The position numbers and the translations under genes were made by a program. The notes beneath the pieces were generated by a model. The model saw nothing but the letters and a program-made list of their open reading frames with translations, searched no databases and had not been told where the DNA came from. Below, in pieces: positions 26,049-33,272 of a stretch of DNA of 64,000 nt (the first letter of the stretch is position 1; each line of letters starts with the position of its first letter). The stretch covers positions 868,001 through 932,000 of the forward strand of contig NZ_JANCNS010000002.1 of the NCBI RefSeq assembly GCF_022570735.2, written 5' to 3'. Origin of the DNA: Christiangramia oceanisediminis (GTDB lineage Bacteria; Bacteroidota; Bacteroidia; Flavobacteriales; Flavobacteriaceae).

Positions 26049-26399
26049 TCAGGATAATTTAGGAGGAGGAACAAATTTGTAAGTAAATGCCCTTGTTTCG
26101 GCATAAATGTGTTTGAAATTCCTTTTGAAATTGAGCTGAATAACAACTTCATCTTCCAGTTGTTTTTCTATCTGAAATACGGAATTACAAAACGAATGAA
26201 AAGTAATTTGAATTCCATCAGATGACTGGTTAAAGTTACCATCTAAAGACTTCTTACCAGCATTCAAATCACAATGTTTCTTTACATAACTAATTTTGTC
26301 TGAATTTACGATCTCCCCCAGAATATTTGAATCCAGGGCAATTAACTTACCAAACATAATAAGGGCAAGAATTATTGCTATGTATGATCGTAGGTTCAT
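26049..26399 (-). CDS. Small exported protein with C-terminal PPPK (paralogue of 15999-16361)
   Basis: About 116 residues: hydrophobic N terminus (YIAIILALIMFGKLIALDS), Cys in VKKHCDL and SFCNSV, and the ending FVPPPKLS. The open frame continues up to 26441, but that start falls inside the operator at 26435-26448, so the ATG at 26399 (MNLRSYIAII) is correct. The -7 box ends 5 bases before it, leaving almost no leader. It is related to the protein at 15999-16361 and like it opens a transcription unit with a GTAAC-type site. Function unknown. Confidence 0.68.
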   Translation of the reverse strand: MNLRSYIAIILALIMFGKLIALDSNILGEIVNSDKISYVKKHCDLNAGKKSLDGNFNQSSDGIQITFHSFCNSVFQIEKQLEDEVVIQLNFKRNFKHIYAETRAFTYKFVPPPKLS

Positions 26400-26404
26400 A
26401 AAGT

Positions 26405-26448
26405 CAAAAGTAATGAACAGTATGAGTAGATCAAGTAACATTTGTTAC
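26405..26448 (-). promoter_or_regulatory. Crp/Fnr-type operator and -7 box of the PPPK/TlpA/DsbD/SoxB-like unit
   Basis: GTAACATTTGTTAC at 26435-26448 is a perfect operator. On the minus strand TACTTTTG (26405-26412) is a full TAnnTTTG box 33 bases away centre to centre. The site lies 14 bases after the crp stop codon, between the regulator gene and this unit. Confidence 0.75.
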
Positions 26449-26462
26449 ATAACCAAGGGAAA

Positions 26463-27095
26463 TTATAAATCAATTATTACAATACTATTTCTGCGTAATG
26501 AAATTTTACCTTCCATCTCTAAGGTTTTTAGCAATCTGGAAATAACAACACGGGAAGTATGAAGATCGTAAGCGATGTCCTGATGTGTTATTTGCAGGAT
26601 TTCATTTTGATTTACCTTTGCCTTATCCTGCAAATATTGAAACAATCTTTTATCCATCTTAAGAAATGCTACTGAATCTATTGCATCCAGCATTTCCTTA
26701 AGTCGTAAGCTGTAACTTTGAAAAACAAAGGTTCGCCAGGATTTATATTTTACAATCCATTCCTCCATTTTTCCTACAGGAACCATAATTAAACTGGTAT
26801 CCTTCTCGGTAACTGCTTTTATATCACTTTTACTTCTATCTAAACAACAAGTGAGTGTAACTGCGCACGTATCTCCTCTTTCAAGGAAATAGAGTAATAA
26901 CTCGTCACCATCATCATCTACCCGGGAAATTTTTATAGCTCCATCCAGTAATAAAGGTATAGAGGTAACGTACTCTTCTGCACTTAAAATTACTTCTCCA
27001 GCAGGAATTTCCTTAAAGGTCCCAATTTCAGATATTTCATTTAGCAATTCCTCTTCGAACACAAAGGAATAGGCTTCATATAAATCAGTTTTCAT
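26463..27095 (-). CDS. Crp/Fnr-family transcriptional regulator with a Cys triad
   Basis: A 210-residue regulator: cyclic-nucleotide-type beta-roll (about 20-110), dimer helix (115-150) and a winged HTH (167-192, HQDIAYDLHTSRVVISRLLK). The segment GDTCAVTLTCCLDRSKSDI holds Cys77, Cys83 and Cys84 at the place where ligand- or redox-sensing residues sit, so a thiol or persulfide sensor is plausible. I use the ATG at 27095; the frame runs to 27146 inside yeeE. It is the last gene of the yeeE operon, whose promoter has a GTAAC-N4-GTTAC site, so autoregulation is expected. It is the best candidate to bind all such sites in the window. Confidence 0.85.
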   Translation of the reverse strand: MKTDLYEAYSFVFEEELLNEISEIGTFKEIPAGEVILSAEEYVTSIPLLLDGAIKISRVDDDGDELLLYFLERGDTCAVTLTCCLDRSKSDIKAVTEKDTSLIMVPVGKMEEWIVKYKSWRTFVFQSYSLRLKEMLDAIDSVAFLKMDKRLFQYLQDKAKVNQNEILQITHQDIAYDLHTSRVVISRLLKTLEMEGKISLRRNSIVIIDL

Positions 27096-27108
27096 AGCAG
27101 AAGCTTTT

Positions 27109-27525
27109 TTAATGAGGAAGTTTATTTCGCAACAGGCCATATACAAAGGTTCCGAATAAAGCAGCCGCGATCACCACCAGTATCGAAATATAACCAGCTC
27201 CTGCAAGCACATACATAGGACCCGGGCAGGCACCGGCAAGGGCCCAACCCAATCCAAAAATGATCCCACCAATTAAGTAACGGGCAATGCTTTTATCTTT
27301 TGGCTTTAACTGCATCTCCTGCCCGCCCATCGCTTTTATATTATTTCTCTTTATATATTGAACACCCAGCACACCGATAATTAATGCCGAACCAATTATT
27401 CCATACATATGGAACGCTCCAAATTCAAACATTTCATAAATTCTGAACCAGGAAGCTGCTTCAGATTTATACATTATAATACCAAAAAAGAATCCGATTA
27501 AAACGTAGGTAATATATCTCATCAT
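27109..27525 (-). CDS. YeeE/YedE-family membrane protein, second half of a split pair
   Basis: A 138-residue protein of four helices with the conserved GWALAGACPGPMYVLAGAGY, whose Cys is the sulfur-relay residue type known from YeeE (TsuA) thiosulfate transporters. Full-length YeeE is about twice this size; here the two halves are separate adjacent genes with no spacer (stop at 27526-27528, start at 27523-27525). Together they should import thiosulfate or another sulfane-sulfur compound. Confidence 0.85.
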   Translation of the reverse strand: MMRYITYVLIGFFFGIIMYKSEAASWFRIYEMFEFGAFHMYGIIGSALIIGVLGVQYIKRNNIKAMGGQEMQLKPKDKSIARYLIGGIIFGLGWALAGACPGPMYVLAGAGYISILVVIAAALFGTFVYGLLRNKLPH

Positions 27526-28083
27526 TTAAAATATTAATGGGTAAAATAAATGTATCATTATAAGGCCACCAATAAAAAAGCCAATTACGGCTATTAAGGA
27601 TGGAAGTTGCAGGTTGCTTAATCCTGATATTGCATGCCCTGAAGTACAACCACCCGCGTACCTGGCCCCGAAGCCAACCAAAAAACCACCGGCGATCAAT
27701 ACAAATAAAACAAGCGGATCACCCAGATTCTGCATAGCAAAAATTTCGGTAGGCATATAAGCTTCTCCCGCACTATGGATACCATATTCATTGCTTAATT
27801 TATCTGCCAGTCTTTCATTTATTTCTACCGTATTATTGGATAGATATGTAGAAGCAAAAAAACCACCCAGTACAGCACCTAAAACCACCATAAGGTTCCA
27901 TCTCTCTTTCTTCCAGTCAAACCTAAAGAAATCGGCCGCTTTACCGGCCCCTGTCGCAGAACACATGGTACGTAGGTTAGAAGACATTCCAAATTGTTTT
28001 CCCGTATAGAGCAACACGAACATCGTTGCCGCAATTAAAGGCCCGGAAATATACCAGGGCCAGGGTTCGTAGATCAATTCCAT
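27526..28083 (-). CDS. YeeE/YedE-family membrane protein, first half of a split pair
   Basis: A 185-residue membrane protein with Cys in NLRTMCSATGAGKAADFF and the family motif GARYAGGCTSGHAISGL. It corresponds to the first half of YeeE/YedE and forms a transporter with the product of the next gene. It is the first gene of a three-gene unit ending with the Crp/Fnr regulator, preceded by an operator and -7 box at 28101-28144. Thiosulfate uptake is the known function of the family; the substrate here is inferred. Confidence 0.87.
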   Translation of the reverse strand: MELIYEPWPWYISGPLIAATMFVLLYTGKQFGMSSNLRTMCSATGAGKAADFFRFDWKKERWNLMVVLGAVLGGFFASTYLSNNTVEINERLADKLSNEYGIHSAGEAYMPTEIFAMQNLGDPLVLFVLIAGGFLVGFGARYAGGCTSGHAISGLSNLQLPSLIAVIGFFIGGLIMIHLFYPLIF

Positions 28084-28100
28084 ATTATATTATTTTTAGG

Positions 28101-28144
28101 CGAATATATTGAATAGGCAGTGCATACTCGGTAACCTTTGTTAC
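28101..28144 (-). promoter_or_regulatory. Crp/Fnr-type operator and -7 box of the yeeE-crp operon
   Basis: GTAACCTTTGTTAC at 28131-28144 and, on the minus strand, TATATTCG at 28101-28108 are 33 bases apart centre to centre. This is the presumed autoregulatory site. Confidence 0.73.
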
Positions 28145-28209
28145 ATACTGCAATAGAACTCTAAAATTTAAAATTTTCACGTCGTATCGATTTAGAATAC
28201 ATAGCCTGC

Positions 28210-29424
28210 CTACGGTTCAGAATTTATTTTTTCAGGCATTCTTAATTTAATTATTCCTGCTGAACATATGGTTATTAAAGCAATTGAAATAATTGCAAAT
28301 GAAACGCCAAACAGGTCAGCAATAATTCCTGATAGGATCGCTCCAATGGCATAACCCGAATCACGCCAAAATCTAAATGCGCCAATACTTTCAGCCCGTT
28401 GGGTGGGATTGGTTGCCGTGGCGATAGCAGATAAGAAGGTTGGATACACCAGTGCCGTACCTAATCCTAAAATAAAAGCAATAGCCACCATAAAGAAAAA
28501 ATCTTCTGTAAATGGTAGAATGAGGATTGCGATTCCCTGTAATAACATTCCCCAGAAAAGCAATCCTTTTTTTGAGTAAATATCAGACATTCTACCGGTA
28601 AATAATTGACCTATCCCCCATGCGGTAGGGTAAACTGCCGTAATGATACCAATGGATTTTGAATCATAATCTGCCTGCAAAAGAATAATGGGTAACAATC
28701 CCCAAATCATTCCGTCGTTCAAATTATTAACCAGTCCTGCCTGGGTAACAGAGCTCAAAGTCCTGTTTCGGAAAGTAGTATCTAAAAAAACATTTTTTAA
28801 GGGAGAAGTACTATTACTAACCTTTTCTATCGTTACAAATGTCCTGGTATCTTTTATAAAAAGATAACTCATTATTAAACCCACCACAGAGATCCCTATT
28901 CCAATGTAAAAAGGATAAGGTGTGATCCCATACTTATTTGCAACATAGCCAGATAAAAACGCAATTATCCCTACGGCAAGGTAACCCGAGAACTCGTTTA
29001 GCCCCATCGCCAGCCCACGAACCTTCTCGCCTACCAGATCAATTTTCATGACTACCGTACTACTCCAGGTTAAACCCTGGTTAATCCCTAAAAGAATATT
29101 AGCAAAAATCACCCAATTCCAGGATGTTGCATACATTAAAATAAAAGGGATAGGAATGGCAAACAGCCAGCCGAAAACCAACAAAGGTTTTCTGCCAAAC
29201 CTGTTGGCAAATCTTCCGGTCATTAAATTAGTAACGGCCTTGGTAATACCAAAGGCCGTTATAAACGATAGAATCGCAGTATTAGATTCTATACCAAAAA
29301 TTTCCTGGGCGTATTGGGGGAAGATACTTCTCTCCAGTCCCACCATTCCACCAACAAAGGCATTTATTAAAACCAGTAAGGAAAACTGTTTCCAATTTTC
29401 CTTTAAGCCAAGTTTTTGGCTCAC
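28210..29424 (-). CDS. Major facilitator superfamily transporter
   Basis: A 404-residue, 12-helix MFS protein. The loop 2-3 signature appears as GRFANRFGRKPLLV (about 72-85) and the repeated one in the second half as GRMSDIYSKKGLL. Start is a GTG overlapping the stop of the MBL-rhodanese gene (TAGTG), so translation is coupled. The substrate cannot be told from sequence; export of sulfite, thiosulfate or a related product would fit the operon. Confidence 0.83.
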   Translation of the reverse strand: MSQKLGLKENWKQFSLLVLINAFVGGMVGLERSIFPQYAQEIFGIESNTAILSFITAFGITKAVTNLMTGRFANRFGRKPLLVFGWLFAIPIPFILMYATSWNWVIFANILLGINQGLTWSSTVVMKIDLVGEKVRGLAMGLNEFSGYLAVGIIAFLSGYVANKYGITPYPFYIGIGISVVGLIMSYLFIKDTRTFVTIEKVSNSTSPLKNVFLDTTFRNRTLSSVTQAGLVNNLNDGMIWGLLPIILLQADYDSKSIGIITAVYPTAWGIGQLFTGRMSDIYSKKGLLFWGMLLQGIAILILPFTEDFFFMVAIAFILGLGTALVYPTFLSAIATATNPTQRAESIGAFRFWRDSGYAIGAILSGIIADLFGVSFAIISIALITICSAGIIKLRMPEKINSEP

Positions 29425-30764
29425 TAGGATTTATATTTTTTTACATCCTCGCTTAAATCATAAACCGCAACTTCCTCAATTTCACTTTCTAAAATACTGC
29501 TGCCGGCAGCACTACGATATCCTCCGGCACAATGCACCACAAGGGGTTTATCTTTAGGAAGGGCTCCTATACTTTCTCGTAATTCGTTTAAAGGGATATG
29601 ATAAGAATTTTCAAAGATCTTAGCCTCAGAAACTTCAGCATCATTACGAATATCTACAATCGTATAGTTTTCTTTATTTTCATCGAAAGTTGCCACATCA
29701 AATTTTTCCGAAGAATTTGTAATCTTATCAGATAAAGTAAAAATTCCTTTTAATTGTTTTTCGTAACCAATTTTTGCAACCCTTTCAAGGATTTCATCCA
29801 GTTTATCAATTGTTTCTAGTACTAAATAAAATTGTTCTTCAGGTTCAATAATAGCTCCAAGCCAGGTTTCAAACTTGTCGCTTTCACTCCGCGCCATGAT
29901 ATTAATACTATAGGGAAGATGACTCTTTTTATAAATCTGTTCATCCCTGGTATCTACTACAAGAAATTCATCTTCAATATTTTCAACATTTAAATGTATT
30001 GGTGCTCGATATTTAGCAGCCTGGACATTTTCTGCACCTTCCCGATTAAGGTCTACGTTGAAACCAAAATAAGAGGGTATAAATGGTTGATCCTTTAAAA
30101 TCTCAGAAACAAATTCTTCTTCGGTTTGCTTTATAAAAGCCCAATTACCCATACGTTCATTGCCTAAAGTACTGCTATTGGCGTCACTCATATTCTTACC
30201 ACACAACGAACCTGCACCGTGAGCAGGATAAATTATAGCCTCATCTGGCAGATCATCGAATTTATTTTGAATAGACTGATACATCATTTGAGCAAGCTCT
30301 TTACGCTTTGCTTTCGTATTGCCGGCTTTTTCCCTTAAATCCGGACGCCCCACATCCCCGATAAATAACGTATCTCCCGTAAATAAGATATGTTCCTTAT
30401 TGTCAAAAGCATAGAAGGTCAAACTATCCGGAGAATGTCCCGGGGTGAATATTGGTTTGATGGTAACATCTCCTATGGCAACACTATCCCCTTCATCAAA
30501 AGCCTGATGGGGATAGTTTACCCCAACTTTTTCACTGATATAAATAGTGGCTCCCGTTTCTTTATGTATCTGAAGATGGCCGCTTACAAAATCGGCATGT
30601 GGGTGTGTTTCCATGACAGCTACAATTTTAGCATTTTCTTCTTCAGCATACTTATAATACTGGATTGGATTTCTGGCGGGATCAATTAAAGCCATTTCTC
30701 CATTGCTTACCAGAGCATAAGAAAAATGTGATAATGGATCATCTTTAAACTGTTTTATCTTCAT
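29424..30764 (-). CDS. Metallo-beta-lactamase/rhodanese fusion (persulfide dioxygenase-like)
   Basis: A 446-residue protein: an MBL-fold domain (1-240) with THPHADFVSGH as the metal motif and FTPGHSPDS and YPAHGAGSL downstream, then two rhodanese domains. The first (about 265-340) has no active-site Cys and is probably structural; the second (about 355-446) has VHCAGGYRSA with the catalytic Cys. ETHE1-type MBL domains oxidise glutathione or related persulfide to sulfite; the rhodanese part can move sulfane sulfur to or from thiosulfate. HADH of classical ETHE1 is HADF here, which is common in the bacterial fused forms. Coupled to the MFS gene. Confidence 0.85.
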   Translation of the reverse strand: MKIKQFKDDPLSHFSYALVSNGEMALIDPARNPIQYYKYAEEENAKIVAVMETHPHADFVSGHLQIHKETGATIYISEKVGVNYPHQAFDEGDSVAIGDVTIKPIFTPGHSPDSLTFYAFDNKEHILFTGDTLFIGDVGRPDLREKAGNTKAKRKELAQMMYQSIQNKFDDLPDEAIIYPAHGAGSLCGKNMSDANSSTLGNERMGNWAFIKQTEEEFVSEILKDQPFIPSYFGFNVDLNREGAENVQAAKYRAPIHLNVENIEDEFLVVDTRDEQIYKKSHLPYSINIMARSESDKFETWLGAIIEPEEQFYLVLETIDKLDEILERVAKIGYEKQLKGIFTLSDKITNSSEKFDVATFDENKENYTIVDIRNDAEVSEAKIFENSYHIPLNELRESIGALPKDKPLVVHCAGGYRSAAGSSILESEIEEVAVYDLSEDVKKYKS

Positions 30765-30797
30765 AAATTATATTTTAAATTTCTACTGTAAAATTGC

Positions 30798-30832
30798 CAA
30801 ATACAATTGAAACCTACAGTAACAATTGTTAC
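30798..30832 (-). promoter_or_regulatory. Crp/Fnr-type operator before the MBL-rhodanese gene
   Basis: GTAACAATTGTTAC at 30819-30832 is a perfect operator. The only -7-like box on the minus strand is TGTATTTG (30798-30805), 24 bases from the operator centre instead of 33, so the promoter layout differs from the other sites or the -7 box is not recognised. Confidence 0.6.
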
Positions 30833-30844
30833 GTGCCTGAATCG

Positions 30845-31453
30845 CTATGTCAGATTTTTTCCAACCATACGAATAACGCTGCTTTTGCCCTGATGATATT
30901 TTCCTTCCTTCTGGTTTATTCGTAGCTCTTCAAGATATTGGATTGTTAAACCTGAAAATTCACTTTTCATCTCATCAATGGAAAATAGCATCTTTAAATC
31001 TTTCGGTCCGCCGGATTTGTAACCTAATTGTTTTTTTGAGAATGCTTCAAAAATTAAAACTCCACCGGGCTTTAAAAGATTAATTAAGTGCTGGTGGCTT
31101 TTAATCCTTATATCGGCGTCAAAATGAGCATAAATAAGGGCTATCACATCAAATTTTCTATCACTTTGGAAATCCAATACAGAAGAAACCTTAAAACTTA
31201 TATCCACTTCATTCTTTTTTGCAAGACTGAAAGCTTTGATTTTTGCCATAGTACTGAGATCAAATGCAATCACATCCCAAGCCTGTTTGGAAGCAAAAAC
31301 AGCATTTCGTCCTTCTCCCTCGGCAGGTAGAAGGATAGACGCTGGTTTTAATTTCTCTAGTTCATTTTGAAAGAAATCATTTGGTTGTTCCCCATAGGCA
31401 TACTCCCGTTCACTATATCTATTTTCCCAGAATTCCTTAGTTTTATCGTTCAT
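30845..31453 (-). CDS. Class I SAM-dependent methyltransferase (TPMT/TehB-like)
   Basis: A 202-residue methyltransferase. The N-terminal FWENRYSEREYAYGEQPNDF is typical of TehB/TPMT-like small thiol or metalloid methylases; motif I is LLPAEGEGRNAVFA, DVIALIYAHFD is motif IV-like, and LKPGGVLIFEAF follows. As part of an operon with TauE and rhodanese it may methylate sulfide, thiols or a metalloid to detoxify them; this is inference. It lies 15 bases after the rhodanese gene. Confidence 0.82.
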   Translation of the reverse strand: MNDKTKEFWENRYSEREYAYGEQPNDFFQNELEKLKPASILLPAEGEGRNAVFASKQAWDVIAFDLSTMAKIKAFSLAKKNEVDISFKVSSVLDFQSDRKFDVIALIYAHFDADIRIKSHQHLINLLKPGGVLIFEAFSKKQLGYKSGGPKDLKMLFSIDEMKSEFSGLTIQYLEELRINQKEGKYHQGKSSVIRMVGKNLT

Positions 31454-31468
31454 TATATTAAAATAAAT

Positions 31469-31786
31469 CTAGAATACCGGTTTAGAGAGTTCTTTATTCC
31501 ATTGCATAATACCACCACTAAGATTATAAGTTTTAAAACCTTTGGATTCCATAATTTTACAAGCCTGCCCACTTCTGTTTCCACTACGACAGTATATATA
31601 ATAATTTCTATCTTTATCCAAACCTGTTATCTCCCTTTGGAAAGTGACGGGCTCAAATAGATTAATTAATCTCGCATTAGGTATTATACCATCTTTCCAT
31701 TCTTTGGGGGTTCGCACATCTATGATCACAGCATTTTTATCCTGTTTGATTTTATGAGCAAAATCATCTGTATTTAAATTTTCCAT
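31469..31786 (-). CDS. Single-domain rhodanese
   Basis: A 105-residue rhodanese with VIDVRTPKEWKDGIIPNA and the active loop YCRSGNRSGQA holding the catalytic Cys. It transfers sulfane sulfur between thiosulfate or persulfides and thiol acceptors in the cytoplasm (no signal peptide). It lies between TauE (23 bases) and the methyltransferase (15 bases). Confidence 0.9.
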   Translation of the reverse strand: MENLNTDDFAHKIKQDKNAVIIDVRTPKEWKDGIIPNARLINLFEPVTFQREITGLDKDRNYYIYCRSGNRSGQACKIMESKGFKTYNLSGGIMQWNKELSKPVF

Positions 31787-31809
31787 TTATTTTTAATTTG
31801 AATTGTTAT

Positions 31810-32625
31810 CTAATTTTTAACGAAGAATTCCATGTAGAAAATGAATCCGGCCATAAGGAATATAAAGTAACCGAAACCTTTTTTTAAACGGGCTCCATTA
31901 ATATAATTGCTTAAATAGGAGCCTATAAAAATCCCCGTAAAAGAAAGGGCCGTAATTATACCTAGGAATACCCAGTCTATTTCCATGGTTATGGCATCTC
32001 CCAAAAAGAAGCCCAGTAGAGATTTAAAAGCAATTATAATGAGCGAAGTTCCCACCGCAGTCTTCATTTCAATGTTTGCCAAAATGACTAAAGCGGGAAT
32101 AATAAGAAAGCCTCCACCGGCTCCAATCATTCCTGTAATAGCTCCTACAATCAAACCTTCAACCAGAATTAGCGGATAATTATATTTCACCTTTTTATTC
32201 TTCTCCTGGTCTGCATCAGGAGACTTTTTTCGCAACATGGAAAAAGCAGCGGGTATCATAAGCACGGCAAATAACCCGAACATGGCCATCCTTCTGGTAA
32301 ATTCAAAATCTTGAATAAAGAACAATGTTTCAGGTAAAGCCGGAACCACATAATGCCTAACAATGGTGACACCTATAACCGCAGGAATACCGAAAATCAC
32401 TGCCGTTTTCCAGTCTACATAGCCTTTGGAATGTTGCTGGATACCACCTACCAGGGCACTGGCCCCAACGATAAATAATGAATACGCGGTAGCCACCCTC
32501 TCTCCCATTGAAAAAAGATATGCCAGTACTGGTACTGCGAGAATAGAACCACCGCCACCTATTAAACCAAGTGAGATCCCTATAATAAGAGAACTTACAT
32601 AACCAAAAATTTCAAGTAATTCCAT
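31810..32625 (-). CDS. Sulfite/anion exporter, TauE/SafE family
   Basis: A 271-residue membrane protein with eight or so helices and the family repeats GLIGGGGSILAVPVL (near 20-35) and GMIGAGGGFLIIPALVIL (near 160-178). TauE/SafE proteins export sulfite, sulfoacetate or related anions; in this block it is a probable route out for sulfite made by the persulfide dioxygenase. First gene of the TauE-rhodanese-methyltransferase operon with an operator at 32678-32691. Confidence 0.87.
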   Translation of the reverse strand: MELLEIFGYVSSLIIGISLGLIGGGGSILAVPVLAYLFSMGERVATAYSLFIVGASALVGGIQQHSKGYVDWKTAVIFGIPAVIGVTIVRHYVVPALPETLFFIQDFEFTRRMAMFGLFAVLMIPAAFSMLRKKSPDADQEKNKKVKYNYPLILVEGLIVGAITGMIGAGGGFLIIPALVILANIEMKTAVGTSLIIIAFKSLLGFFLGDAITMEIDWVFLGIITALSFTGIFIGSYLSNYINGARLKKGFGYFIFLMAGFIFYMEFFVKN

Positions 32626-32647
32626 TTATCAATTTTTTAATCGACCA

Positions 32648-32691
32648 CGAAATTAACTTTATGCTTTTGTAGCTACAGTAACATTTGTAAC
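32648..32691 (-). promoter_or_regulatory. Crp/Fnr-type operator and -7 box of the TauE operon
   Basis: GTAACATTTGTAAC (32678-32691) has one mismatch in the right half-site. On the minus strand TAATTTCG (32648-32655) is 33 bases away centre to centre, repeating the geometry of the other sites. Confidence 0.7.
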
Positions 32692-33272
32692 ACAGGGTTA
32701 TTAAGGCTTAGCTGAAATTGAGATCGAAAATACATGCTGGTTATTTTTTTGGCGGATGCCAAGGGAAAGGACAAAATTTATTTGATCAGTAAAAAATTCC
32801 TGAAATAAACTTTATCGAGAAATGCCGCAGAAATTTAGTTTGCTTTAGAATTATCGGGAACATTGTGAAAATCGACCAATGTTTCTTCCTCTACTCCAAA
32901 AGCAGGGGGGAACAGACAGAAATCTTTCTGTAAAAACATTGTGGAATTTTCTAGATTGAAACAACTGCTTTTAATTTATACCTGCATGTTATATTTTCTC
33001 AAAGAAATTTATGAAAATGCGCTTTATTAATCCTTATTCGAAAAACCTACAGTTTTTCTACCACCAAATTTTTATAATCCTACCTGACCTTAGTCATTCT
33101 TTTTCAAGCTATTCTGCAATAGGCTGGCTTTCTTTTAATAATTGATTATGTTATCAAATGTAAAATTTAGTCTCTAGAATTAGTTTATTAAACTATGTGT
33201 CACAATTTTATTATAGGTTTCGGTATCTATTCACCCACTCAAATACCAATTGGTGCAGTACAATTAAGAATT
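32692..33272. other. Long intergenic stretch with one doubtful small ORF
   Basis: No gene is clear here. The best candidate is a minus-strand frame 32835-32939 (34 codons, starting MFLQKDFCLFPPAFGVEE), which has no promoter match and no known relatives that I recognise; it may be the tail of a lost gene. The rest is AT-rich and shows no repeat or hairpin of note. Confidence 0.4.

Noticed and set aside
26400-26441. Longer start of the second PPPK protein
   Set aside because: The start would fall inside the operator and upstream of the -7 box, so it could not be on the transcript.
27096-27146. 17-residue extension of the Crp/Fnr protein
   Set aside because: It overlaps the end of yeeE and includes a Cys-rich tail not typical of the family; the ATG at 27095 gives the normal N terminus. 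The overlap alone does not disprove it.
28820-28850. Isolated GTTAC half-site inside the MFS gene
   Set aside because: No second half at the right spacing and inside a coding region.
32835-32939. 34-codon minus-strand ORF in the TauE/channel spacer
   Set aside because: No promoter, coupling or family support; only mentioned within the intergenic entry.
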